DNA from: Lachnospiraceae bacterium
GTDB taxonomy: Bacteria > Bacillota_A > Clostridia > Lachnospirales > Lachnospiraceae
Direction: 5' to 3'
DNA: 64,000 nucleotides
NCBI GenBank assembly: GCA_024684065.1
Contig: JAIKXO010000039.1
Location: 1-64,000, forward strand
The notes under the pieces are model-generated. The model was given only the letters and a program-made list of their open reading frames with translations. It made no database searches and was not told the DNA's origin. Of the stretch, positions 16,521-24,936 are shown in pieces. Each line of letters begins with the position of its first letter. Positions within the stretch are counted from its first letter, which is position 1. Position numbers and translations under genes: made by a program.

Positions 16521-16640
16521 TACGTGTATCGCGGAGTAATCCGTAAGGTGCAGAGTTACGGCTCTGCGCTTTGTCTGGCGGGATTGCCGTCCCGTCAGGC
16601 GGTACACCTCAGAACTCCTATTCATTTAAGGGCAAAAGCC
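16521..16640 (+). ncRNA. Candidate structured RNA of the integrative element
   Basis: Starting at the predicted transcription start, GTGTA and TACAC (about 16606) can close a junction holding three hairpins: CGGA-guaa-UCCG, an 11-bp stem around GCAGAG/CTCTGC, and an 11-bp stem around CTGGCGGGA/TCCCGTCAG. The two long stems include G-U pairs, which is unlike a plain DNA inverted repeat. The loop TTACGG of the second hairpin is also complementary to CCGTAA in the first, so two folds compete or a pseudoknot forms. No open frame of note follows for about 1.1 kb. I do not recognise a known RNA class. Confidence 0.4.
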
Positions 16641-16700
16641 GAATTTATAATATCATATGATAACACGGTGGACAAGCATTTTTTGATGTATGTACAGCTG

Positions 16701-16722
16701 TCTGATACGTGTCTGATACGTG
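16701..16722. repeat. Tandem 11-bp repeat
   Basis: Two exact tandem copies of TGTCTGATACG, with the same 11-bp period as the arm-type repeats. Possibly a protein-binding array. Confidence 0.4.
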
Positions 16723-16927
16723 TGCTCTATCGTTCTTTCAAATATCCCATATAATTTTCAATGTTGAACAAAGCCAAATCAACGTGAAAGCTGTAACCCT
16801 ATACGTTACTGTCAGCCTTTCATATGGTATGTATAGCAAAAGGCCATACAAAACAAAAAGTGGCTTTGTCCTCGGCAAAATATCAGCAATATCTGAACAA
16901 TGTGAAAAATCAATACATGTCTGTACC

Positions 16928-17610
16928 CAAGTTGACAGGGCAAGGCACCGTTCTGCTTTAAACGGCCGCGTTAGCATACTGTCTGCTCAGATATGAATAA
17001 TTATCATACATCATCAGGACTGGTTAGCAGAATTGACAGCATTATCAGTTATGCGTACACCCTGTTTAGCGTCCATAAAAATACAGAAAAATAACTATAC
17101 CTGATTCATACAAGTTGGCAGATTCAGAACCGCTGCAAGCTGTGCAAGTCTCTTGTTCAATTCAGAAGACAGGATTTAGTATATAAATCATACATTGTTC
17201 ATACAAGTTAGCAGATTCAACACCATTAAGAACAGCTTGCTATACATCAGCCCATTATCATGATTTATGTAAACTTCAAAACGCAAGGCAAAAAAATTTT
17301 TTATATATGGAGATTCAAGGAAATATAAAAAATTTTATATTTCTTGATTTTCTGCAAATCGTCCTGTAGTTCACTATCAATTTTTCCCCGTTTTATAAGG
17401 GTTTTTCACTCATATTTTCTTTCTGTTCATTCTTTTACGTCCAATCTTTATTTTTTATAAAATTTTTTATATTTTTAAATTTAGCCATATATAAATTTTT
17501 TATACCTTTCAGCGGTTTACATAATTTATTTTTGAAAAATTGCACCATTCCCCTTGTAGCCGCAAGAATTATAAAAAAAATAATACATTCCCCCGACTAG
17601 TTGACAGATT
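16928..17610. repeat. Iteron-like repeats in AT-rich DNA before the integrase
   Basis: A core resembling AAGTTGRCAGAT appears four times in the same orientation: 16928, 17110, 17203 and 17597. Two copies extend to 22 bases with one difference (17105-17126 and 17198-17219, 93 bases apart). The surrounding DNA, especially 17280-17580, is very AT-rich with runs such as TTTTTTATA. This could hold excisionase/integrase sites, an origin, or the integrase promoter. No gene is supported from 16641 to 17756. Confidence 0.45.
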
Positions 17611-17756
17611 TTTAATACGTCTGCCGTTTTTTTCACACGTCTATGGTTTTGTTGCATACCATATTTTTACACATGTCTTTCAAACCATACCGTAATGTTT
17701 GAAAGGTCATTACCAGCTGCGCCGATAGTGGCGCTCTGCAATAAAATATCAATGAT

Positions 17757-18956
17757 ATGACTGAAAGCGGAATTATGGCATTGAAAAAAGTATGTCTTGA
17801 GCTTAAAATGGACGATGACAGTTCTGCACTGTATGAAGAAATGCAGAAAAAATTAATTAGAGAATACGAAAAAAAGCTGAAAGGAGTGCATAACAACAAG
17901 CTGTGCCAATGCAAGGATGGTCGCTGGAAAACTAAAAATCCGCAAATTGTAAGGCAGTCACGGGAAGAGCTACTAGAGTCTCTGTATAACCATTACTTCG
18001 GGTATGAGACTTTGACAAGCCTTTATCCCCAGTTTATTGAGGATTTCACAGCCCTTGTGAAAGCTGGGCACCGTTCCCCACGTTCTACCGATAAATACAA
18101 CGTGGACTGGAACAGGTTCTTAAAAGGGACTGCCATAGCGGAAAAGAGCATAGGTCAGATCACGGTTCAGGAGCTACATTCATTTTATGCGTCGATTACA
18201 GCCCATCAGGCCATATCAAAAACAACGCTAAATAACGTTAAGACTCTTGTTAACCACCTGTTCCACAAGGCTTCCAACATGGGAATTGACGTAATAGCAA
18301 GCTCCATGGTATCAACGGAGGACTTGGTTTGCTCCACTGTAGATAATTCAGACTGCGTGTATACAAGCGATATGCGTTCTAAGATTATCGCCGTGGCTGA
18401 AAAAATAGATACCGTGTATAGCAGAGCTATTGTCCTTATGTTCTGCCTGTGCGTCCGTATCGGTGAGCTGAGAGCCTTGAGCTGGCGTGATGTTGATTTT
18501 GAAAGGAAGGCTGTCCGTATTCATTCCCAAGTGGTGGAGGTAATGGACGATAACGGCACTAAAGCGGAAAAGAGGGTAGAATATACCAAGGGCAAGAAAG
18601 AGACGGGAAAGAGAATGCTGCCACTGTCTGAAAGGGCTATAGAGATATTAAACAGGCAGTATGCAGATAATCCTAATGGTGAGTACATTTTTGTGAAAAA
18701 CGGCTCTGAACCTCTCGATTCAGCATATTTTAATAAAATATTAAAAAACTGCTGTGAGAAAGCTAATGTGCCTTATTTTTCAAGCCACAAGATAAGATTC
18801 TGGGCTATTACGGAAATGTATGAGAATAACGTACCATTTTCCCAGATTCAGCGATCTGCCGGACATTCAAGCCCGACAATGACAGAGCATTATATCCGCA
18901 TGATTTCGGAAAAAGCTGATATTTCAGAGAATATCATACAGACTTCATTTAATTGA
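17757..18956 (+). CDS. int: Tyrosine recombinase (integrase) of the tRNA-Ser element
   Basis: The protein has 399 residues. An N-terminal arm-binding region and a SAM-like core-binding domain (about 85-180) precede the catalytic domain. The catalytic residues are present: Arg in CVRIGEL (about 233), His and Arg in SHKIRFW (about 342-345), His in SAGHSS (370) and the nucleophile Tyr in EHYIRM (379). The usual HxLRH box reads HKIRF, an acceptable variant. The gene points toward the tRNA-Ser gene, about 100 bases away, as in most integrated elements. Its start is the ATG at 17757; an ATG six codons later is possible. No excisionase gene is recognisable. Confidence 0.9.
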   Translation: MTESGIMALKKVCLELKMDDDSSALYEEMQKKLIREYEKKLKGVHNNKLCQCKDGRWKTKNPQIVRQSREELLESLYNHYFGYETLTSLYPQFIEDFTALVKAGHRSPRSTDKYNVDWNRFLKGTAIAEKSIGQITVQELHSFYASITAHQAISKTTLNNVKTLVNHLFHKASNMGIDVIASSMVSTEDLVCSTVDNSDCVYTSDMRSKIIAVAEKIDTVYSRAIVLMFCLCVRIGELRALSWRDVDFERKAVRIHSQVVEVMDDNGTKAEKRVEYTKGKKETGKRMLPLSERAIEILNRQYADNPNGEYIFVKNGSEPLDSAYFNKILKNCCEKANVPYFSSHKIRFWAITEMYENNVPFSQIQRSAGHSSPTMTEHYIRMISEKADISENIIQTSFN

Positions 18957-19009
18957 ACAGGATATGTGCTTTAATAACAGCAAGTGCTTCAAACGCAGTA
19001 AGTACCCCA

Positions 19010-19020
19010 ACTGTACCCCT
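19010..19020. repeat. Arm-type repeat at the right end of the element
   Basis: Third copy of ACTGTACCCCT, with a partial copy (AGTACCCC) just before it at 19001-19008, about 40 bases inside the right att site. Confidence 0.5.
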
Positions 19021-19030
19021 TACCCAAAAT

Positions 19031-19055
19031 AAAAAGCCCCGAAAATCGGGACTTT
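19031..19055 (-). terminator. Terminator of tRNA-Ser(GCT), supplied by the element
   Basis: On the minus strand GTCCCGA-TTTT-CGGGGCTTTTTAT makes a stem followed by five T. It lies just inside the element, so integration replaces the displaced original terminator at 14630. Confidence 0.65.
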
Positions 19056-19059
19056 TGGA

Positions 19060-19147
19060 CGGAGAAAGAGGGATTTGAACCCTCGCGCCGCGTGAACGAC
19101 CTACACCCTTAGCAGGGGCGCCTCTTCAGCCTCTTGAGTATTTCTCC
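19060..19147 (-). tRNA. tRNA-Ser(GCT), integration site
   Basis: The minus strand gives an 88-base class II tRNA with acceptor GGAGAAA/TTTCTCC, discriminator G, a long variable arm (TAGGTCGTTCACGCGGCGC region) and anticodon loop TGCTAAG with anticodon GCT, which reads AGC/AGU. Its 3' end is duplicated at 14664, and it remains complete after integration. Confidence 0.92.
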
Positions 19148-19213
19148 TCAGTCTGAATTTCAGGTACAATATACGTACTGACCAGGATATTATACTAAAG
19201 CCCCGATTCTTTG

Positions 19214-21001
19214 TCAAACACTAATGTGCCGATTTAATTCCGTATAATTTTCAGGAATTTCATACCTCCAGACAGTGTTTTTCTCCTCATCCTCCGAAAC
19301 CTTTACAAACCCCATCTGCCCGTAGAAATCTTTTACCATCCCGTTTTTAGCGGTTTTATAATAATAACCCATGATGACTTTTACGCCGTTTTCCCGGGAT
19401 TTTTTAACAAGCGCATCCATCATGGCATATTCCATGTCCCTTTTAAGCACCCGGCAGCTCATCAGCCACAGCTCGATATTCAGGACATCCTCATATTTCT
19501 TTCCTATAACAACGGAAACCACCCCGTTGTCGCCGAACTTGTCCTCCAGTCTCCCGTAAAGCTCCAGATAATCATCGTCTTCCCGGATCTTTTCTATCTC
19601 TTCCCTGCTGTAGCGCCTGGTGGTCAGGTTGAATTGGTTGCTCTTATTGGTGAGCTGGGTTATCCTGTCGATATAAACCGGGATGAAGCTTTCTATCGAA
19701 GCCTTCATTTCCAGAGAGTCCAGGTATTCACCGTAGTCGGAAAACTTCTCTTCCTCCTTTGCCCGCTCGAGGTTCTCCATATACATCCTGTTTCTTTTTT
19801 CGTCATCCGCCGAAAGCTCCGTGACCTCGAAGAATCCCGAACGGTCGATGATCCTTATATAGTCCTCGGGCTTGTCAATATCAGGCGCCGCTGCCCCGGT
19901 CTGCGCAGATACAAGCTCCCTTTCGGCCGGATTGTCATCCACAAAGACAAATGATTCCGGAAGCAGTGAAAGATCCTTTGCAATATTCTTCAGATTATCG
20001 CTCTTAGGTTCCCAGTTTGCCCTGATCTCTATAAAATCCCCGGGCTTTAAGACACAGTCCCGGTGATTAAGCCCTTCCATCGCATTTTCGGGGTCATTCT
20101 TGGAACAGATATTCAAAATAACCCCTATATCCTTCTGAAGTTTTAAATAGCTCTGAAACTCATTATAAACCTCGCCAAGCGGGGTTTCCGGCGAAAGCTC
20201 GAGGTTATCCGCGCCGTCCTCGCCCACGATCCCGCCCCAGAGGGTATTATCAAGGTCAAGAGCCAGTGCCTTTTTATTCCTGCCGAATATGGACTTTATC
20301 ATATTGCCCAGATTATGGGAGAGCATAGGAACGGCATCCAGGCTTAAGGCATATTTATACATGTTCCAGTACATCGGATCCGACCAGGCATCAAGCCCGT
20401 AGCATGCCGAAAGATAGTTGATGTCCTGAACATAAAAGCCCCTGTGCTCCCTCTGATACCGGAAAAAACTTTCATTCAGCCTGTTAATGAAACTGACCCT
20501 CCCGTGGATGTTTGAGGCGTCGGAATTCCCTAAAAGCCTGAAATAAGGGTATTCAAAATTATTCTGGATCACGGGGCAGTTATAAACCGTTTCGATCTTT
20601 TCCCAGAGCTGTCTGAACCGGGCGAATTCTGCGTCAAGAAGCGCCGAAACTTCTTCCTCGCTCTGGGATAATGAAGGGAAGCTCTTTATATTTCTGTTGC
20701 TCGTGTGGATATAGATAAGATCGGGCTTAAAGCTTAAAAGCCCGGGAGAATCAAACATGACATCCTCCCAGTACTTGTCATATTCGCTCTCATAGAACTC
20801 GGGCTTTATCCCATTGTTTAGCAAAAAAAGCTCAAGAACCGCAACGATATCGTGTGTGGTGGACCCGCCGAGGACAGCTATTTTTTTTGAAAGAAACCCG
20901 CCGTTGCTTTCTAAAAGCTTTCTCTTTATCGATTTTTTTTTCTTGATTATATAACCCGGATCAAACGGGTATTCCAGTTCTCTCATACTTTTACCGATCA
21001 C
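19214..21001 (-). CDS. FkbH-like HAD-IIIC protein
   Basis: The protein has 595 residues. The first 200 form an SGNH-like region (KIAVLGGSTTHDIV at about 41). It is followed by the HAD-IIIC catalytic core with ALDLDNTLWGGIVGEDG (about 248, the DxDxT motif I), NICSKND (motif II) and FVFVDDNPAERE (motif IV). The C-terminal part has a GNAT-like fold with KFGDNGVVSVVIG. FkbH proteins load 1,3-bisphosphoglycerate onto acyl carrier proteins as a glyceryl unit, usually beside polyketide or surface-glycan genes. Here no carrier protein or synthase is visible; it stands alone and divergent from tRNA-Ser(CGA). A role in glycan or lipid decoration is possible. Confidence 0.82.
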   Translation of the reverse strand: MIGKSMRELEYPFDPGYIIKKKKSIKRKLLESNGGFLSKKIAVLGGSTTHDIVAVLELFLLNNGIKPEFYESEYDKYWEDVMFDSPGLLSFKPDLIYIHTSNRNIKSFPSLSQSEEEVSALLDAEFARFRQLWEKIETVYNCPVIQNNFEYPYFRLLGNSDASNIHGRVSFINRLNESFFRYQREHRGFYVQDINYLSACYGLDAWSDPMYWNMYKYALSLDAVPMLSHNLGNMIKSIFGRNKKALALDLDNTLWGGIVGEDGADNLELSPETPLGEVYNEFQSYLKLQKDIGVILNICSKNDPENAMEGLNHRDCVLKPGDFIEIRANWEPKSDNLKNIAKDLSLLPESFVFVDDNPAERELVSAQTGAAAPDIDKPEDYIRIIDRSGFFEVTELSADDEKRNRMYMENLERAKEEEKFSDYGEYLDSLEMKASIESFIPVYIDRITQLTNKSNQFNLTTRRYSREEIEKIREDDDYLELYGRLEDKFGDNGVVSVVIGKKYEDVLNIELWLMSCRVLKRDMEYAMMDALVKKSRENGVKVIMGYYYKTAKNGMVKDFYGQMGFVKVSEDEEKNTVWRYEIPENYTELNRHISV

Positions 21002-21059
21002 GTTTCTGAGGCTTTTTCCCGGGCAAAACTGATTTGACCGGTTTCCCTGTAAAGATTAT

Positions 21060-21089
21060 TTGACGAAACCACTATAATGAGTATATAAT
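21060..21089 (+). promoter_or_regulatory. Promoter of tRNA-Ser(CGA)
   Basis: TTGACG (21060-21065), an 18-base spacer, then TATAAT (21084-21089). The transcript would start about 70 bases before the tRNA and carry the hairpin at 21139. Confidence 0.65.
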
Positions 21090-21138
21090 ATTAGAGCTTT
21101 GCATAAGTCAGAAAATTCTCTTCGGGAACTTTTTGATG

Positions 21139-21165
21139 TAACGATTTTACTTCGTAAAATCGTTA
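21139..21165. repeat. Perfect 12-bp hairpin one base before tRNA-Ser(CGA)
   Basis: TAACGATTTTAC and GTAAAATCGTTA pair perfectly around a three-base loop and end directly at the tRNA 5' end, in its precursor leader. This could be a small palindromic insertion or a processing signal. Confidence 0.5.
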
Positions 21166-21166
21166 C

Positions 21167-21252
21167 GGAGTCGTATCGAAGTGGTCATAACGGGGCGCAC
21201 TCGAAATGCGTTAGTCCTTCGGGGCTCGAGGGTTCGAATCCCTCCGACTCCG
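21167..21252 (+). tRNA. tRNA-Ser(CGA)
   Basis: An 86-base class II tRNA with acceptor GGAGTCG/CGACTCC, discriminator G, a long variable arm (TTAGTCCTTCGGGGCTC) and anticodon loop CTCGAAA with anticodon CGA, which reads UCG. CCA is not encoded. Confidence 0.92.
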
Positions 21253-21253
21253 T

Positions 21254-21290
21254 AACCCGGGTATTCTGTCTGCGGGATACCCGGGCTTTT
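21254..21290 (+). terminator. Terminator of tRNA-Ser(CGA)
   Basis: A stem of ten pairs (ACCCGGGTAT.../...ATACCCGGG, one end mismatch) is followed by CTTTTTTA, two bases after the tRNA. Confidence 0.75.
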
Positions 21291-21699
21291 TTATTGTAAA
21301 AGGGCACAGCCTCTGTACCTGCCGCATTTTTAGCATCTGAAACAGCCTGTAGCATAACTGTCATCGTTCATTTTAAGCTTAAGACATATTTTTTTCAATG
21401 CCATTATTTCCACTTTAATACGTAACTTTGTTTCCTTTGTCTCAAAACGTCCCGTCCGGCACGTCCGGTGATCAGGCTTTTTTGAACATGAATCCGGGCC
21501 CCGGTTTTCAAAGCTTTATCTGCAAATATACAGTTTGACGGATATGTAATAGCTGTAGTAAGATTAATAAAATACTGTTGATAAACAGTCCATATAAATT
21601 CCGATATAATATTTCCCTGAAAAAGTCTGGTTATACATAAATACCGGCAACGGTACAAAACAAACACAACAATTGCAGAAAAAGAGAGGAGAGACGACA
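21291..21699. other. Intergenic region before the M16C protease
   Basis: No gene is supported. A possible promoter is TTGACG (21535-21540) with an 18-base spacer and TAAGAT (21559-21564), which would leave a leader of about 130 bases before the protease gene. Confidence 0.3.
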
Positions 21700-24600
21700 G
21701 TGAAAAAAAGACTGATTTCCCTGTTGCTTGCATGCAGCCTCGTTTTTACAACCGGCTGCATGTATAACTTAAACGCTTATTATGCGGGCAATAGCGCTGC
21801 GAATAATTCCGTTCCTGACAATGATCCCGCCCCGGAAGAAGCAGACAGTCCGGACAGCACGCCCGCCCCGGTCACGGCTGATGAGGAAAACGAAGAGTAC
21901 GGCGAGGATGAGGGTAAATACATCCTTCCCGAAGTCGGTGATACCCGGCACGGCTTTACGGTGACCGAAAGAGGAAGCATCGATTACCTTAAGGCGGAAA
22001 CGGCCACCTTTATCCATGAAAAAAGCGGGGCGACCCTTTTCCTCGTTGAAAACGAGGATCCAGAGCTCGCGTTTCAGATCGCTTACCGGGTTCCCCAGAA
22101 GGATGGGACGGACGTGCCTCATATCTTTGAACATACGATACTGGCAGGCTCGGATAAATATCCCTATACGAATGCTTTCTTCGATCTGGCAAATACCACC
22201 TATAATACATATGTCAATGCGCATACTATGCCCGTTATGACCTTTTACCCGCTTGCTTCCGCCAGTGAGGAGCAGCTTATTAAGATGATGGATGTCTATA
22301 TGAGCTGTATGGAAACGCCGGTCGTGCTTAAGGACAGGAGGATTTTTGAACGCGAAGCGCTCAGATACCAGCTTTACGATATGGATGACCCTATTGAAAT
22401 GACGGGAACGGTTTTTGCCGAGGATCTCGGATTTATGGCGGAGGCAAGTCTTTATTCAGATGTGGTGGCCGGCGGAGCGATGTATCCGGATTCCCTGGCA
22501 TCAAACCCGATTGGAATGCTTTTTGATAATTACGGGGATCTGACCTACGACCATTTACAGGAAACGTACGATTCCTATTATTCCTATGACAATGCTATCA
22601 TCCTTCTGTACGGAAAGCTTGATTATGACAGAGAGCTTGCTTTCTTTGACGAGAATTATCTGGGTGACGAAGAACGCCAGGATAAAAATGCACTGGACGA
22701 ATATGATCTTAAACCGCAGGATGGCTTCAAAAAGGTGGATTTTGAGGTTCCGGCCTATGAGGGCGATTCGGTGGCAGGACAGTCCGTGATCAGCTGCTAT
22801 TTTGATCTCAGCGATTTTTCCCCGGAAGAGAAGGCCGCACTCCGTTATTTCGGAGATTTTATCAGCTCCGGAAGTTCTCCTTTCATACGAAAGCTCAGAG
22901 AGGCAGGGATCAATAACATAGCAGCAGGCGATAGCTGCGTTGACTCAGGATTTGCCAGGGACTTTTTTGTATTCTCTCTCAGTAATGCGGATCCCGGACA
23001 GGCCGATCCCTTTTATGAAAGTGTACAGGCAGCCTTAGAGGATATCGCGGAGAACGGTTTTTCCGACAGCCTTACGGAAAGCGTTCTGCACGGGATAGTG
23101 CTCGATGAAGCCTTAAGCCTTGAAGGAACAACTATCGGCATAAATGGCTTTATTAATTGTCTTGCCCATTTCATGACTACAGGAAAAACAGACTATTTTG
23201 AACTTAATCAGAAGGCAAAGGAAGCGGTTATGGCAGATAAGGATCAGAAGCTTATGAAAGAGCTTGCCGCTAAGCTCCTTCAGGTAAAAAGCTCCTGCCT
23301 GGTAACAGCGGTACCGACCCCGGGACTTGCAGAGGAAAAGGATGCGGAAAGGGACGCGTTCCTTGCGGAAATGAAGGAGAGCATGTCTGATGAGGAGCTT
23401 GAACAGCTTATAGAAGAAACCCTTGCTTTCGATGAATGGAACGAAAATCCGGTTCATGCAGACGACCTGATGATCGATCCCGAAAAGCTTCCGGAACCAG
23501 AGAGGCTTCCGGAGCTTAAGGTGACAAAGGAAGAGGGCATAAATCTTGTTTCCGCCCCGGTAAATATAAGCGATGTCGGGGTCTTTGAGCTTTTGTTTGA
23601 TACGAGCGCGCTTACGCAGGAGGAATTATTCGAGCTGGATTATTACCTCCTCGCCCTTGGCGAAATGGGAACGAAAGAGCATCCCGCAGAAGAGCTTAAA
23701 GAGCTTCTGGGCTATTATACGGCAAATTTTATTCCGGGTTTCCGTTACCCGTCACAGGAAGGAAAAGAACATCACTGTCCTTATATTAATATCAGCTGGA
23801 TTTCCATGACAGAGGATTTTGAGAACTCCCTTGACCTGGTGCTTGAGATCCTGAAAGATACTGATTTTTCGGATGCGGATAATAACCTGGAGCTTATCGG
23901 GAGATATCGTGAGAGTTATAATCCGGCGTCCGCGGATCCATTTATGACTGCCCAGCTTATTTCCATGAGCGCATTATCTGACGAATATGCATATTCCGCA
24001 TATCTTCACGGTCCCGGCTTCTATGCCTGGCTTAATGACACTGAGGATAAACTTTCAGAAGATAAAGGATACGCAGCGGAGCTTTCAGAACGCATGCAGA
24101 ATATCATTGAGAAATGTATCGGAAAAACCGGACTTTCTTTCTGTGCAGTAGCCGGAGAAGAAGATATTTCCGAAATAAACGGGCTGGCTGTAGAGGCACT
24201 TAAGGAACTTCCCGAAAATGAAGCCGCTAAGGACGTGCATTATGATCTCCTGTTGTTTGATAAGAATTCCTCAAAGATAGGGATCTATATGGATACCCCC
24301 TCCCAGTATACGGTTAAAAGATATGATTTACGGGATCTTAAGGATATGCAGGGGAGGTACCATCCTTTCTTCTATGCCCTGAGCGATCTTTCCGTCATCC
24401 CCGTTATGCGTTTTCAGAGAGGAGTATATAGCACCGAAATGGTCTCATCCACGATTGATAACAGAGCAGTCGCAAGTACTTTTAAGGATCCTAACGTGGG
24501 AAAGACAGTGGAATATCTTGACAGCCTGCCGGAGGTCATGAAGAGCCTTAAGCTTACGGAAACAGAGCTTGACGGATATATCGCAAACTGCTACGGAGAG

Positions 24601-24867
24601 CAGACAGCACCGCACGGCGTACTGACCGAAGGACTTACCGCCATATTGTATTATTTCGACGACAAGGATATGGAAGCTATATACGAAAGAACAGCAGATG
24701 TCCGCAATGCGGTTCTTAACGACATTGAAAAAGCCGCAGAGCTTTTCGGGGAGTCCGCTGAGAGTAGCAGTATTATGGTAATGACAGGCAACAGAGGCCA
24801 GATGGAGAAGGACGCCGGTATCTTTGATCAGATCCTTGATTTCCGGCAAGGCCCCGCAAACGATTAG
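21700..24867 (+). CDS. Secreted M16C zinc metalloprotease (presequence-protease-like) lipoprotein
   Basis: The protein has about 1055 residues. The GTG at 21700, with GGAGAG upstream, begins a lipoprotein signal peptide (lipobox FTTGC, about residue 20). After an acidic linker comes the inverted zinc motif HIFEH with the distal Glu in FEREALRYQ. The four-part M16 fold of the PreP/Cym1 (M16C) type spans the rest, about 950 residues, close to the family's usual size. These enzymes degrade short unfolded peptides in a closed chamber. A lipid-anchored extracellular version would clear or harvest peptides at the surface, perhaps spent signal peptides. It is a single gene. Confidence 0.88.
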   Translation: MKKRLISLLLACSLVFTTGCMYNLNAYYAGNSAANNSVPDNDPAPEEADSPDSTPAPVTADEENEEYGEDEGKYILPEVGDTRHGFTVTERGSIDYLKAETATFIHEKSGATLFLVENEDPELAFQIAYRVPQKDGTDVPHIFEHTILAGSDKYPYTNAFFDLANTTYNTYVNAHTMPVMTFYPLASASEEQLIKMMDVYMSCMETPVVLKDRRIFEREALRYQLYDMDDPIEMTGTVFAEDLGFMAEASLYSDVVAGGAMYPDSLASNPIGMLFDNYGDLTYDHLQETYDSYYSYDNAIILLYGKLDYDRELAFFDENYLGDEERQDKNALDEYDLKPQDGFKKVDFEVPAYEGDSVAGQSVISCYFDLSDFSPEEKAALRYFGDFISSGSSPFIRKLREAGINNIAAGDSCVDSGFARDFFVFSLSNADPGQADPFYESVQAALEDIAENGFSDSLTESVLHGIVLDEALSLEGTTIGINGFINCLAHFMTTGKTDYFELNQKAKEAVMADKDQKLMKELAAKLLQVKSSCLVTAVPTPGLAEEKDAERDAFLAEMKESMSDEELEQLIEETLAFDEWNENPVHADDLMIDPEKLPEPERLPELKVTKEEGINLVSAPVNISDVGVFELLFDTSALTQEELFELDYYLLALGEMGTKEHPAEELKELLGYYTANFIPGFRYPSQEGKEHHCPYINISWISMTEDFENSLDLVLEILKDTDFSDADNNLELIGRYRESYNPASADPFMTAQLISMSALSDEYAYSAYLHGPGFYAWLNDTEDKLSEDKGYAAELSERMQNIIEKCIGKTGLSFCAVAGEEDISEINGLAVEALKELPENEAAKDVHYDLLLFDKNSSKIGIYMDTPSQYTVKRYDLRDLKDMQGRYHPFFYALSDLSVIPVMRFQRGVYSTEMVSSTIDNRAVASTFKDPNVGKTVEYLDSLPEVMKSLKLTETELDGYIANCYGEQTAPHGVLTEGLTAILYYFDDKDMEAIYERTADVRNAVLNDIEKAAELFGESAESSSIMVMTGNRGQMEKDAGIFDQILDFRQGPAND

Positions 24868-24936
24868 GAAAGAAGCAGTATTCGGATATTTTCACAAAAA
24901 AGCAGCTGCCGCAAGGGGCTGATTAAGCTTGTAATA

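Larger units (their letters stand above)
14664..19079. mobile_element. 4.4-kb integrative element in the 3' end of tRNA-Ser(GCT)
   Basis: The last 20 bases of the tRNA-Ser gene plus one flanking base (19059-19079) recur as an exact 21-base direct repeat at 14664-14684, the pattern left by tyrosine-recombinase integration into a tRNA. Between the copies lie an integrase gene next to the tRNA, 11-base arm-type repeats at both ends, one lipoprotein gene, and about 1.5 kb of AT-rich regulatory DNA with a promoter and a structured-RNA candidate. No replication, conjugation or capsid genes are visible, so it is a minimal or decayed element that may need a helper. Confidence 0.8.

Noticed and set aside
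16738..16977. Overlapping 79- and 95-codon frames on opposite strands inside the integrative element
   Set aside because: Neither has a ribosome site or family features; the region carries repeats and regulatory DNA.
21404..21761. Minus-strand frames of 109 and 65 codons upstream of the M16C gene
   Set aside because: They overlap the real signal peptide of the M16C gene antisense and show no conserved features.
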